Shown: positions 25,801-38,439, counted from the first letter of the stretch. The stretch is 64,000 nt of DNA from Larimichthys crocea (GCF_000972845.2 NC_040016.1:25038068-25102067), one strand, 5' to 3'. Notes: generated from the sequence alone by a model not told the origin. Program-made: numbers and translations.

Positions 25801-26030
25801 TGGGTAAGACAGGGAGCGATCAACACGTTAAATCATCCAGCTCACGTGCACTGATACGGGCTTAAAGTACCGGTGTCATTGGTGCATGACAAACAAACAT
25901 ACATACTGTATTATAATCTGTTCTGTTTACACTGTGAGAGCATCAACATAAATATGCTGACATCAGCATCATATCATGCCAGAGAATTTATGGATTTTAT
26001 AACAATGTCTTCAATGTCCATTCCACCATA
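22881..26030. other. Gene-free stretch, no recognised feature
   Basis: No coding exon is recognised. A short hairpin (agattagt...actaatct) lies at about 24943-24972. The 104-codon minus ORF at 23442-23756 and the 98-codon minus ORF at 24150-24446 show no known domain. Confidence 0.5.
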
Positions 26031-26109
26031 AACACACACACACACAATGTATATATGCGCCCACAGTCCAGGGCTGTCATTATAAATTTACAGGCTGTTA
26101 GAGAACATT

Positions 26110-26146
<37 letters not shown>

Positions 26147-26315
26147 TGTACATTTCTATAAAACCCACACTCGACCCTATAATTTAATAGGCAGTTAGCA
26201 GAGAACAGGACACACACACACACGAACACGAGACACTCAGAGTGTCCCTGTAATTTCATAGTGGGATGTTGAATTCACAAACACACACACGGTTTGCAGA
26301 ACAGTGTTTCTGTTC

Positions 26316-26359
<44 letters not shown>

Positions 26360-26445
26360 ATATCGACCTCTGTGACTGACGGTCAGAAGACTCTTGTGCC
26401 ATCAGGACATGTGGGAGCCGAGGAATGTCTGTGAATTAGACACTG

Positions 26446-26490
<45 letters not shown>
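26030..26490. repeat. Compound (CA)n/(GT)n region with degenerate ~85-bp units
   Basis: CA tracts at about 26033-26046, 26115-26144, 26208-26222, 26279-26290 and 26317-26358 and a GT tract at 26448-26487 are separated by spacers that look alike. The spacers share 'taatttcatag'/'tataatttaatag'/'tataaatttacag' and 'gttagagaaca'/'gttagcagagaaca'/'tttgcagaaca'. This looks like an old minisatellite whose unit contained a CA run that has since expanded separately in each unit. Confidence 0.7.
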
Positions 26491-26491
<1 letters not shown>

Positions 26492-29025
26492 TATTACTTC
26501 TTTTTTTAATTTTAACCATCCTGAGTGCAAGAAGCCGTAAGACCGAAGATTGGAAAAACTAATTATCCTCATCTATTAAAATCAGTACATTATAATGATT
26601 TATGAAATATATTTAGACGGATAATTACTCGATTACTTTCTGTTGCACATCTTGAACGCATTAAAACCTGAATAGAGATGTAACAAACCACAAACACGTG
26701 ACCAGTAACTTACATGTATTTATGTATTTATATTTTGTCAGAGGTGAAGATGAAGATATTGTTTGAATAAATGATTTCGCTTCACTTCGTCTTCATTTGC
26801 AGAAAAAGAAAAAAGACGTCATGATTTCCTATAATTCATTCTTTCTGGAAATTTACCTCACACTGTCCCATCCTTGAGTAAAATGTCAGAAACTCTCGGT
26901 TATGTTTTAATGGACATCTGTTGCTTCTCATATGATTTTCTCAGTTTACCCATTTCCTGTGTAAGAAATGACAACTCCATCACCTGTGAACCGTGAAACC
27001 GACTCTCTGCGAACACATGAGAACATTTTTAACGTGTGGGAGGGGGGACACCTAATTATTTGAATATGAATTCTCACATCATAAGTTCAATATGTGACTG
27101 ATACTGCAGTTTTTGGGAAATTTCCCTTCGATAAACTTTGGAAATTACACAAATGAAGCGTTATGGAGTAAATGTATTACCCAGGTGTGTCCTTTGCATG
27201 AGCATGTGGCCATTGTAATACGTATTTCTGCTGATATCATGCTCTTATGTATGTTAGAATATGACCGTGGCATGTAAAGAAACACACTAAAGCACTAACA
27301 GAGAGAGTTATCTGGCAAACACTGTAGGAATTAAAACATTCAGAAACTCTTTTAAATGTTTTATGAGAAAATATATTCAGAACTTAATTCAGTGTTTGTT
27401 AAAGTGTTGAATTGAATGTAACACTAAACTCTCCTCGAGAAAATATTTATCTTTGTTGATCCTGAGCCTAGTTTCCTGATTTATGATCCATCCTGGATGT
27501 TAAGAGCGTTTCTACAAATACTCTTAAATGAACTGATGCGTTTCCTAAAACAACACTACAGAGCGTGCATACACCACGAAGAGGTGCTTAATGTGTGTGT
27601 CAAAGTGTGTTTGGTTCAGGTTCGAAGGTTTCAGGGATTCAAGTGACTCGATAAAAGTCAGTTTGGGATTTCTAGATGTCGTTCTGCAACATTTTCTGTT
27701 TCAGTATGATGAACAGAAACAAAAGACAAGATATGGAAAACAGGGGAAAGTGGAAACAAAGTTTCTTTGTACTGTATTCAGTTCAATGGATGTTTCATTC
27801 ATATTTTACACAACTGGCATCTAGCTGAGAAAAAAGAGGACAACGATACAACTGTTTAATCAATTGTACGTTGATTTATTTTAAGTATGGACTTAAAATA
27901 ATGAACAAACTCACTGAGAACTAAAAACATGTCGGCTCCACTCCAGATTCAGATCTTCTCAAGATGCTCTTAGCAGTCTGCGAGTGGGAGGAGGAAGAAC
28001 CTTTGGAGCTTAAGGAGGTTTCTTAAGAGGGATTTAATGATCTTCGTAGCCTTAAGATGCTTTCGGAAAAGCAATTTACCTAATTAATATTCCAGTCAAA
28101 GTCTTCTAATTGGCTCGCTCATCAAAGATTTTAAGTTTTTTTGTTTTGTTGCTCCTTTTAAAAGCAAATTGCATTTTTCACACAACGCCACGCCGAGTAT
28201 AATTACCGCAACAATTACATATTAAAGTCACTGCGCCTCCACAAGAGGTTTTAGGTGTCAAAGGTCGGTTCTGTGTAGCTGAATAGACTGTTCCAGCTCG
28301 GAGGAAGAACAGGACTCTATTGTGTCCTGGAAGTGGATCCTCAAAGGACCTTTGACCTGTCAAGGATTTAAGATCATTAGCTGGTGACCCCGCTCCCATC
28401 TCCTCAACACTTAACTCACCCTTTCACCCCCAAATCTCCCAACTCTCCACCCAAATCCCACCCCCGACCCCCTGAGGCTGGCTCAAGTCCTGACAGTGAA
28501 GTGGCTCAGGATGGGGACCGTGTCCACACTAGATTAGGCTTTCATACAGATTCGGTATTGAGATTCTGATGAGGCGCTCGTAATAAATGTCGCAAGGTTG
28601 TGATAAAACACCAAACTGCAGCCAGGAAATATGTGAGTCACTGTTAGTCCTGAATCCCACCGTGATTCCACTACCGATCATTGCCGAGAGTCAGACAGAG
28701 ACACGGCGTAGAGATTCTGGTTAATTTTCAAAATAAAACATCCTGTGCAGACTCTCGAGTGTATAAACAGACAGAAAGGCAATAACTTAACTACCCAGCC
28801 TACTCACTCATCGACTGTTAGAAGCACAGAAATCAAGAAGAAATGAGCAAATCTGAGTCCGGTCTTTTGAGTCTGTATTTGAGGCCGGTGATTTCAAACT
28901 GTTCCACCGGCGTCTTGCTCTGTGACTGAGTCAGTAATGAAGTGACAGCTAAGGTTTGGTGATGCTTGTGTAAAGCAGTAAATAAACTCTTGGTGCATTT
29001 GTGTTTGAGATGGATGGACGCAGGT
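26491..29025. other. Gene-free stretch, no recognised feature
   Basis: No coding exon, transposon domain or long simple repeat is recognised. A C-rich segment at about 28384-28480 is unremarkable. Confidence 0.5.
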
Positions 29026-29027
29026 AG

Positions 29028-29268
29028 ATCAAGGTTCCCACACCTTTAACATTAAATTCAACAACTTTTCATGCACTTTCCATATCAACTTCCCTCAGAT
29101 TCAAGGACCCCAACAGGGCGCAATCTGAGAAACAGATCCTTCTCTTACACAGCAAAGACAGAGACAGATTTATAAGCTAATTAAGCACTTTCAATGACCT
29201 ATGTCTATTTTTAAAAATAGCAAACTTTCAAGGATTTCAAGGACCCATGGGATCATATTTTCCCAATG
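29028..29268 (+). repeat. Non-autonomous DNA element ('caaggttccca' type)
   Basis: Begins caaggttcccacacctttaa, has internal 'caaggacc', 'gcgcaatctgag' and 'ttaagcactttcaa' phrases, and ends tcaaggatttcaaggaccc followed by a degraded copy of the start in reverse (atggga). I recognise this as a common dispersed repeat of fish genomes. The terminal repeats are eroded and it carries no protein. The superfamily is uncertain. Confidence 0.55.
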
Positions 29269-29371
29269 TTACCAGTGATGGTTTGGAGATTAATCTGTTT
29301 TCGTACCTTATACCTAACCTTCTTCTTCTCTGTTCTCACCCTCCTCCTGTCTCCAACAAACTCTTCATCCA

Positions 29372-29372
<1 letters not shown>

Positions 29373-29416
<44 letters not shown>

Positions 29417-29504
29417 GTCTTAAATCCTCACTCACTGTTTTGTAAGTAAAAGTTATGTGTGCATCTGTCGCCTCCATTCGTCTTGCTGTCAGACAGAGGG
29501 ATCC

Positions 29505-29543
<39 letters not shown>

Positions 29544-29709
29544 TCTGTCTCTATGTGTGTGTGTGTGATGATTGACCCAGCACACGCACTCACACCTGTT
29601 GTCACGCTGTGTGCAAACACACTGTCCCACACCAGTTTAACCTGAACGTTACCCCTCACCTGTCCTCTGCTTCTGTTGCACAAATCACAACCTGTCAAAC
29701 CAACAAACC

Positions 29710-29796
<87 letters not shown>
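29373..29796. repeat. Microsatellite cluster: (CA)n, (GT)n and (TCTA)n
   Basis: (CA)n at 29373-29415, (GT)n at 29508-29542, a short GT tract at 29556-29568 and about 21 tandem TCTA units at 29711-29796. ORFs here that read as Thr-His, Val-Cys or Ile-Tyr-Leu-Ser repeats are artefacts of the simple sequence. Confidence 0.95.
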
Positions 29797-29805
<9 letters not shown>

Positions 29806-30394
29806 CATGGATGAATTGGTCAGTTTCACTGTGAAACATCCAGTCGTCTGCACACTTTGCTGTGCAGCTGTGAACAGTGTGTGTGTGTGTTTGTATGTTC
29901 TGCACATTATAGTCTATGCACATGGTCATGTGTGTGTTCCTATGTACAGTATATGTGCTCAGTGTGTGTGTTTTGTGCGTTGCAGCTGTCCTTCACCTCA
30001 CTGACCGTTGAAGTTGTCACTGCCGCTGTCAGAAGGTCAACTGGAGCCATTTGGTATTTGACATATGGCGGCACGCTAACTGCACAACCAGATGCAATCA
30101 AGTGAATATGAGGATGTTAAAGGCCAGCGGCGGGTTATCAGCAGCCTGCGCAACAACAAACACGTTTTATGTGCAGACCTGAGTTATCTTAACACAACAA
30201 GCCCAAAATATGTTTATGAGCATCAATGCTCCTCAGAATTTCAGCTTTAAAGAAATGCAATGTTGGATAGATTCACTGGAGAACACAGGTTTTGTTGAGT
30301 TCGGTCTGACAGCTGTTTTGAACTAATCTTTGGGTGCAGAATCCAAAACTGATCTCAGTTTTTCTCTATCGCGTCAAGTTTTTGAACTATAGGA

Positions 30395-30732
30395 TTAAAA
30401 AATATGAAAAATACTGATATAACAGATATGTGCTTGTTTCCACAAAACAAAAGTAACAGTCTGTGCAATGATCTTTTTTCGGGATACCAAACGCAACTTT
30501 TCACGTGTTCCTTTGGTCCACATCCGTAAACTCTCCACACACTGCTTGCACACTTTGTGAGGAGCCCATGTCTTGTTGTCTTGATCACTGAGTTTTAATT
30601 TAAAATATGCAAAATGCTTGTTTGACAGATGCACTGATGTTTGCTTTCCTCTGACTTGAAACTAGCACAAATATAGCAAAAGCAGTCAGGGTTGTTTAGG
30701 CGTTTACGACGAGAAGTATCAGGAGCAGACAT
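30395..30732 (-). pseudogene. Frameshifted relic of a zinc-finger-like, transposon-associated protein
   Basis: Read from an ATG at 30732 on the minus strand, the first frame gives a start rich in Arg/Lys then a CYIC motif. After a frame change near 30630 it gives FAYFKLKLSDQD, WAPHKVCKQC and RMWTKGTRE. A second frame change near 30490 leads to FGIPKKDHCTDCYFC. The order CYIC ... WAPH..C..C ... CTDCYFC is one I recognise from uncharacterised multi-copy proteins in fish and invertebrate genomes, where the cysteines probably bind zinc. Two frameshifts make this copy non-functional. It is most likely a fragment of a mobile element and not a host gene. The wider family name is not known to me. Confidence 0.6.
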
Positions 30733-31292
30733 GATGTGGAACAAAGGAAATATATACCTATGTGAATCAAACACTAAGATCTTTGAAAACTACAAAAACA
30801 AACCAAACAGAACTTACAACAGTATGCCCATGGTTACAAGGTGAAGAGAACAGCACAGATCCTCTTCGTTCTACTATGCCAGCTCTCTGTTTGCAGATAT
30901 TGCAGAATTTTGCTGATCTGGAGGGTAAAAACTTGACGTGCTAGAAAAAAACTGACTGTAATTTTGGAATCAGCATAAAAATCTAACTCAACAGATTTGT
31001 TTTCCAAATTGTTCCCCAGTGTTATGTTCCTGAACTTGATGCACTTTGTTCTGCAGTAAATCCGAAACATCTGGGCCGATGTAAATAAAGCTGCACTCCA
31101 CAGTAAACAAGCTGCATCTCAGGCTACAAGCAACACTTCACTTCAGTGTAATGTCACATAAATCCAGCACACGGACGACAGGCTGCAGCTTCCACATGAT
31201 CTTTAATGAGACAGCTGACAGTTTAATAAAGTAAGTTAAGTCAAATCTAACATGAAGAACACGAGGGTTGTAAAAGTAAAAGTTATATCCTC

Positions 31293-31323
31293 TGTGTGTG
31301 TGTGTGTGTGTGCGTGTGTGTGT
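31293..31323. repeat. (GT)n microsatellite
   Basis: About 15 GT units with one GC interruption. Confidence 0.9.
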
Positions 31324-31504
31324 CCACCTGTCCTCTATACATCTTGCTGTCAGGAGATCTCCACATGCCATAAGTGTGTGTGAAAGGGGATGACAAGGAC
31401 TGATGGCTGGAAGCATGCAGTTATACAAAGACAAAAACACGGTGAGACGAGCAGAACAACAAACTGTGCAAGCGGTTCAAACGCTGAGTCGTAAAAAACA
31501 TTTC

Positions 31505-31625
31505 ACAGAATCAGAATCTGGTTTATTGCCAAGTAGGTTTTCAATACAAGGACTTTGTCTTGTCTCAGACATTATGTAATAATTAAAACAATATCAGGAA
31601 GATTAAAAAAAATCAAGTATTTTAA
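31505..31625 (-). repeat. LINE/SINE 3'-tail-like fragment
   Basis: Opens with agaatcagaatctggtttattgcc. The complement of this phrase is the common fish retroposon tail, and a related tail ends at 43790 (aagaatttcctcctggg ... ttctgattctgat). No protein-coding part is visible. Confidence 0.4.
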
Positions 31626-32250
31626 AATATAAACAATATAAATATCTGTAAGATATGAAAACAGCTGTACAGTTTGTGCAGGAACGTGGGAGATATGTCA
31701 GGTAATGTGCAAAGGTTTTAGAGTATTTAAAATGTGCAAAAACATGTTAAACAAAAGGTTATTAAAACGTGTGCATTCATGTAACGCTGTGTATTTGTTC
31801 TGGGTGAAATGATGTTGGAAGAAAGAAAACTGGAGAAACAATCATGAAGAGAAAGAAATCAGAAGAAGTTAAAGGACAAGTGTGCAACTGAACTAATAAA
31901 TACTTATTTTCACTAATGAACTAAACACACATGAAAACATAGTTATGAATATTTTATTTTTGCTACATCCTGCAAATAGAGCCCCCCTGAATGTTACAAA
32001 CTTTTAAACGACGAAGTGAACGAATCACTAAATGTTGAGCATTAAACCTTCTAACCTCAGTCAGCGAAGGTAAAAACACGTTTTCAGAGTGTGACAGATG
32101 TTAACAAAGCCTTTCTTTGACGTGGTCGTGGTATAAAGAGCCGTAATACACTCTGAGGCGTTCTGATATAGAAAATAACTCACTCACACTCGTCTATTAT
32201 TGGCAACGTGTCAAAACTCAAACAAACTTTCTGCTGGAATGTAGTGAAAG
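31626..32250. other. Gene-free stretch, no recognised feature
   Basis: AT-rich, with no ORF above background and no recognised element. Confidence 0.5.
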
Positions 32251-32252
32251 GT

Positions 32253-32288
32253 GGAGGAGGAGGAGGAGGAGGAGGAGGAGGAGGAGGT
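32253..32288. repeat. (GGA)n microsatellite
   Basis: Twelve near-perfect GGA units. A run of nine or more G follows at about 32391-32401. Confidence 0.9.
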
Positions 32289-32904
32289 GGTGTTAGTGTT
32301 AGCAGTTTGTTTGATATTCAACTAATGCCTTTCATCTTGTAGTGAAGACGAGGAGATAAGATTGTTGACTGGAGGGTTGTTAAATCACACATGGGGGGGG
32401 GTCATTAGGTGGAATTCTTTACATTTTTAAAAGGACGTGATGATTCCAGCTAAATAACAACGATGGTCTGTGCTGGCGTGGACACGTCGATGCAAGATGA
32501 AGGTGTAGAGGATAAAGTCCAATTAGAAGAATTATCAGAACACTTAATGTTCCCGCAGAGAAAACGCCCGATGCTGCATGTAACGAGAGGAACGCTGTGT
32601 CACCTGAGGTCGTGTCGGGTTTTAAACACTTGTTTTTTTCTCATGTACTTCACATTTGAAGTGTAATATTTCACACATACGAATGTGAACTTCCCCTGTG
32701 TCCTCTTGCTCGACACATACAAGACATTTGTGTCTCGACACACCTACGCACAGCGCAGAGATGAAGAGTCTGTAAGAGTATGAAGCTAAACAAAGACGAA
32801 GGTTCAAACATCTGAACGTCAAAGTTACGTGATTGTTGAACAGAGTTAGCTGAATTCATGATATAATCTGTTTTAGAGACAGACAACGTTAGAGGGGACC
32901 TGAT

Positions 32905-33270
32905 AGCTGCTGTTAGCTCAGTTTGGTAGCCAGGCTACCTGGACTGTGAGCTCAGAGCACTGGTGTTTGTACCACAGACGTTTTGTACCACTGGGAAGAA
33001 GAGGAGGTTTAAACTGACGGAGAGTGGAGCCAGTGTCGTGCTAGAACAGGAGCTGGGCAAGTGGACAATGCAACCGTGCTCAGCAGCCACTACGGACATA
33101 ATGGCAGAGGAGAAGAGAGTGAAGAGGACGCTGATAGAGGAAGCTAAGAAGAGAAAAGGAGAGAGTGAGCGAGCAAGAAGCCGCCGGACAAGAGTAAATG
33201 TGGGACTGACTTTTAGTGGTTGGTGAGAGCTTGGTGAAATAAAAGGCTGAAAGACAGACGCCGTCTGATG
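32905..33270 (+). repeat. Dispersed repeat family R1, copy 4
   Basis: Contains the 'gttagctcag', 'gtgagctcagagcac', 'gtttgtaccac', 'gaagaagaggagg', 'caggagctgggcaag' and 'ccgccggacaagagtaaatg' landmarks and ends with gaaataaaaggctgaaagac. A plus ORF at 32963-33226 ends in an Arg/Lys/Glu-rich stretch (KKRKGESERARSRRTRVNVG). The same stretch is encoded at the other copies, so the parent element may have carried a small basic protein. Confidence 0.7.
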
Positions 33271-33336
33271 TTTGGCTGTTAGCAAAGTTGCCATCTCGTT
33301 CGTTTTTTATCTGTAATCAGAACAAATACTCGATTA

Positions 33337-33635
33337 CAGTGGTCCCTCGTTTATCGCGATGGATACGTTCTAAAAATAACCCGCAATAAAGGAAATCTGC
33401 TTTATTTTTTACAATTGTTTTAAGGCCGTAAAACCCCTAACCACACACTTTTATACACCTTTTTACATGCATTTTGTACAGTACTCCCTTAGCCAATTTA
33501 GGACGCAGAACACGTGCGAATGCGCGTTCATAAAAAAGCGTAAAGTGTAAAAAAAAGCATGCAAAATTACACAAAAAAAATCCGCGAAACAGCGAGTCCG
33601 CGAAAAGTGAACCGCGTTATAGCGAGGGACGACTG
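33337..33635 (+). mobile_element. pogo/Tigger-like MITE, complete, with TA target duplication
   Basis: 299-bp element with terminal inverted repeats. The left end is cagtggtccctcgtttatcg and the right end complements to cagtcgtccctcgctataac. It is flanked by TA on both sides (33335-33336 and 33636-33637). The interior repeats 'ccgcaataaagg'/'tccgcgaaa' motifs and encodes nothing. TA duplication and CAGT termini are characteristic of the pogo branch of Tc1/mariner elements. Confidence 0.85.
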
Positions 33636-33714
33636 TACAGCTGACCATATTTATGAACGTGAGATTACACTCTGAAACTGGAGGTGCCAAACTGCAAAAA
33701 TACTTCTACGTGTT

Positions 33715-33850
33715 GCTTAAATCGTGGACGTGCTATCAGTGTTCGTCTCGGAGGCGTTGAGGTCAGGGTTCAGTTCTGTCCTCCGGGGTCTTTGTCATGT
33801 TGGAACAGGAGAGGATCTTCCCCAAACATTAAGATTCCTCTCGAAGGGTC
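33715..33850 (-). mobile_element. Tc1-like transposon relic (short)
   Basis: The phrases gttgaggtcaggg...tctgt and gtcatgttggaacaggagaggatcttccccaaac match the same part of a Tc1-like transposase that is clearer at 19748-20095. On the minus strand they read LLFQHDKDP. A stretch between the two phrases is missing, and no ends are visible. Confidence 0.45.
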
Positions 33851-34114
33851 TGAGCAGAATAAAACAACCCGCAGACTAAAATTAAACGAGTGTATGTCGA
33901 CGTTGTTTGTGATGTTTACGGGGTTGTGGTCTGGCAAGACGCCAAAGAGCGTATGTGGTTCTTCCACACGCGTTCAGGTGACGTTGTATCGTGTAGCGGC
34001 AAATGTGGAACCAAACCAAAAGTGTGTTTTCCGTCTGTGGTGATACCTCCGCTGTGCCAACGCCGCGGACTCAGTGACATGAATGAGGAGGTGTAGCTGT
34101 CAGAGGGCCGTTAA

Positions 34115-34115
<1 letters not shown>

Positions 34116-34151
<36 letters not shown>

Positions 34152-34330
34152 CCCCAACCCCCAAATCCGTTAGTGTGTGCTCACCCAACCCTCTACTGAC
34201 TTCCTCACACACACACACACACAAAAACTGGAACCCACTTTCGGTTCTGTATTTGAGTTCCCATCAGCACATCGGGTCTTACAATAAGAGGTGGAGTGGG
34301 GTGTGTGTGTGTGTGTGTGTGTGTGCGTGG
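34116..34330. repeat. (CA)n/(GT)n microsatellite cluster
   Basis: (CA)n at 34116-34149, (CA)n at about 34206-34222 and (GT)n at about 34300-34325. Confidence 0.9.
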
Positions 34331-34507
34331 TTGTGTGTGTGGGTGTGATGTGGGGTCTCTGTGAAGTCTTCCTGTTTTCTGTCAAGACTCTTGCGTCTTC
34401 CTCTCAGTCTAAAGCTGTCACCGTTTCACACAAAGTGAAGAACCACTGAGCGGTCAGTCGTTAGTTCTGCAGACTTGCAACTCGATGGAAAGTGAAGAGT
34501 CCATAGT

Positions 34508-34535
34508 TATATTATTATTATTATTATTATTATTA
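34508..34535. repeat. (ATT)n microsatellite
   Basis: Nine ATT units in pure array. Confidence 0.9.
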
Positions 34536-34792
34536 AATATTTCAGTCTGGACCAGAAGAGAGAGCCGCGAACATTGGACGAAGTAAACTGAACCTGTCCT
34601 GTCTTTACCTGAAATGAAAGATTGCTCGTGTTTATTGTTGCTTTGTGTCCAACGGTGTTTGCTATTAATCAAGATATAACCATAAAGCCAACAGCAACCT
34701 TTATGCAAATGATCTGACTCAAAGTGTTTTACAAAATAAACTGGAACCACCTGTCCTTATCAGCGGGCCGCAACTGGCATTGGGTGACGGAA

Positions 34793-34965
34793 GAAGAAGA
34801 GATACTTTGTTAATCCTTCAACGGGGAAAAACAAGGGCTCATAGACAACCCTAACCCCCTGAGGACACGGGCAGAACATGCAAACACCGCACAAAGAGGC
34901 CCCACGCTGGGGTTCGAGACAGGATGTTTGCTGTGAGGCGACAGTGCTAACCACTGCACCACATA
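34793..34965 (-). repeat. SINE-like dispersed repeat
   Basis: On the minus strand it starts gtggtgcagtggttagcact, then gtcgcctcacagcaa, a CGAACCCC box, gtttgcatgttc and cccgtgtcctc. These phrases mark a very common fish repeat with a tRNA-like box near its start. It ends in gaaggattaacaaagta, a typical retroposon tail. No protein is encoded. Confidence 0.65.
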
Positions 34966-34969
34966 CCAC

Positions 34970-37900
34970 TGTAACACAGGAGTGAATACAATCAGCACAG
35001 CAATCAAACTAGAACTAAAACTGAAATTATACAGATCATATAAATGTTTTCCAGGACCAAAGCTCTGATAAATGATGGAAACAGGTGTGACACTCTGCAC
35101 CGACAAACTCCTGGAAACAACTAAAACCCGTCAGACTCCGAGGATGGTCTTGGAAATGCTGCACACCTTCGCCTGAACCTCTCTGTGTCAGCGAACGAGG
35201 ATATTTTTGTCGCATTGACTGATCGGAAACACGATACTTCCATCTAGATCATATTGCCTGTTTGGGGATTTGTCACAATAAATATTTAATCAGTGTCTTT
35301 GTGTGCAGAAGCCTTTTTTTGTAAAGCTCTCAAAGTGACCCTGAATGCACCATCTGTACCTAAAGTCCTGATGGTACACCGGCACGCCAAGCTGCTCTTA
35401 AACCCTCATCAGCTGATTTACAACCTGCAGGAAGCGCACAGGCATGGAGAGAGCGACAAAAATGACAACAACCTGTCGTTTAGCAGGTCGACTCGAGCAA
35501 AACCTCCGATCGGAGCATTTGTCAGAGCCTGAGCGTCATAAAAAAAACGAAGAGGGAGGAGGATGAGAGTGACTGCAGGCGCCTCATTAGCTCTGATTAG
35601 AACCTGGAGTCTTTCATTCAGAGGTTAAACTGTTGCGTTCACTGTCCCCGCTGAGGCAGACGTCTTATTTCAGTCGAGTTCTCACTTCCACCGTGTTTTT
35701 AGAAATGAGGTTTATGAATATGTCGAAGCTCGTCTCGCCTGACTAAGTGTCGTTTTTGCTTTCAGTGGAGGTTCAGAGGAGTTTCCACATTTTTCTACTC
35801 ATAAACATCCTTTAATAGTCAACCAAAGCATTTCACAAGCAGCCAGTGTGATTCTTCAGAAACTGTGATTTGACTTTTATGTGGGGTTTCCCCCAAAGAA
35901 GATAAAACTGTAAAGTTAAATATAGTTTGGTTTAAAATACTGATGATTTCCTCATGAGACAAACGAATGAACGCTAATGTAAAACAATGGATGATTGTGA
36001 CTCGGAAAAAAAAACCGTTCTTTGGACGGAGACCGAACACGCTGGAAATAGTCAACGTGCACCAACAGGACTCAGCAGTCAGGTGGAGCAGGTGTGTCCG
36101 ACAACCGTGACATCAACTCTAAAGGCACGAGCACCTCAAGACTCAAGTCAACCTCTTCGTCTAAGACTATTTAAGATTTTGCAAAGACTGAAGACGGAAC
36201 AGGGTCACTGCTTAAAAGACTAGATTCATTTTGAGATCATTTGCCGTCTTGCAGCAGGCGAAGAGTTACAAAAATAAAGACTGAAGAGCTGAGTCTTCAT
36301 CCGGAGTCCTCTGCATATTTACTGCTGTGTTTCAGACGGTGGTTGTTGACTCCTGAACGTCTTGCATGAGCTGAGACTAAAAACCTCTGATAAAATGAAT
36401 AAACATGCATAATTTCATAAGAAGAACCAGCTACAAACAATCAAGAAGACTGCAGAGAGTCACAAGTCGAGCAAAACTTTCAGGATTTTCGTCTGTGACA
36501 GTTAAATCTTTTGAAAAGTTGTTTGATTGTTAACTGCACAGAGATGGTTTTATTTTGTTTACCTGCACGTCTGATAATCAGGGAATGAATGTGAAAGATG
36601 AATCTATCATTGTGTCATTGTCATTTGTGTTTTCTTCCAATAAAAACAATAAAAAACGTGAAACGAGAGAGACTAAATGCACATAAAGTTAATTAATAAA
36701 ATGAGATTCAAATATAAATACTTAAGTGTGGAGAAAGCAGGATGAGTGCTGTTTATAACTGTCTGTCTTAATGTAATTACAGCAGCATTTCACCCCTCAT
36801 CACATTTTATTGTTTTACTGAGGCGGCGCTGCTCGTGGGGTCCCCTGAGGCTGTCGGTGACTAACTGAGCCTGTAACGTTCGGGGGTTTTCAGTCAAGCA
36901 AAACAAGGGTCTGCATTCGTGTGGTTGGTGCAGCTTCAGGGGTGGAGATAGAAGATGCAGTGTGAAGGGGAATACCTCCTCCCCCGACCCCGAGCATAGC
37001 CAGATGCAGAATATTTGTGCAGAGTATTTTGAGGGGAAACTATTGCACGTTCAAACTCTTTTATTTTAACACATGTGAATCACAGCCGGGAGGGATTCAC
37101 GATCTGTGCTGTGGTCCACTGAATATTTAACAAGTTACCTGCAGTCGACTCCGACCTTACGGCCCAACATTTAGTATGCATGGGCAGTTTGCAGGACACT
37201 CTGTGCACCCTGCTGTGTAAGCAGATAATACTCCTGTGTGTTTGTGTGCTGAGGAACATTCAGGAGATCGGTTTAAAAAAAGGGAATTCACAGTGAGGGG
37301 ATATACTTCCCGATCCGCAGCTAATCCCACTTTGTAACTCTTTACCACCATGCATCTTTCCTCTCTTTGTTTTTCTGAACACCCACTGCACTGATACAGA
37401 GCTCTGACTGAAATGAATGAGGAGCCTGGAGATTCGTGCTGCGGAGAAATAAGGTCCATTAACTGGTGTGCTAATCAGACGTCAGGTTTTCCACACACCT
37501 CGACGGTAGACTTGTTTCCACAAATATGTTTGACAGCCGTGTGCAGAGTAAGCAGCAGCACATGGAGGAGGACATCAGGACTCATAGACTGGACCTCACA
37601 GTAAACGCAGTATTCCTCGAAGGACGAGGCCGGCGTTGGCGTTTTCTTGTTGTCAGTGTTGTCAGCACTTTGTCTCAAGCCCATCGGTTCAGACCAAAGA
37701 TGTAAATCTTTAAAAATGGCTCATAAATATACAGATTCTGTTCTGTAACTTCCTAAAACTGCTGGGCACTGTAGTTTTTAGTGAATGTTACTCAAACTGG
37801 TGCACAAAGCTGATGTATTCATGAAGCTCTTTGATCCGTTATCTCCCCTCACATTTGTTATTTGCCTCTTTTTGTTTGTGCTGATGATTCATCCAGTTTC

Positions 37901-38420
37901 ACGCCCGTCCGAGAGCTGAAATGTTCCAACACACAGTCACCTGATATTGTGAGTGGGACAAAAGAAGCTCGTCTCTTTTCCTCTCACCTGTCCTGATCTG
38001 TGCTGTGATGATTTATGATGATGACTCAAACTCATCCTCCGCGGGGATCCCCCCCATCTCGAACACTAATCCCTCTTTTATGTCTCATCTCAGGCATGTG
38101 TGAAGAGTAAAGAGGTGTTCGCATTATGATCCGAGTTTCAATCTCCTTCTCTGGTTTCATTTCATTGTGCAGCGTTTATTAATAACACACAGATTTAAGA
38201 TATTGTGGCGGCACAAAGGTTTGAACTTCAACAAACAAGTCCCAGAGTGTGATGCCTTTGAGGACGTTTCCTTGTGAGCAAGCATCAGGTAAGACAGGTC
38301 CATTAAAGTGGATGTCTGTCAACAAGTCGTAGTTTGTCTACATCTTTTGTCTGTGCCTTCAAAAATCTCCATTAAAAGATAAATTAGTTATTTAAGTATT
38401 TGTAAGTTAAGTCCCTTGTG
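34970..38420. other. Gene-free stretch, no recognised feature
   Basis: No coding exon or transposon is recognised. The 78- to 100-codon ORFs at 35819-36055, 35987-36223 and 37157-37459 have no domain. Confidence 0.5.
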
Positions 38421-38439
38421 TGTCTTGAGTGTGTCAGCT

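Noticed and set aside
29609..30004. 131-codon ORF with repeated IYLS
   Set aside because: The repeat is the (TCTA)n microsatellite at 29711-29796 translated.
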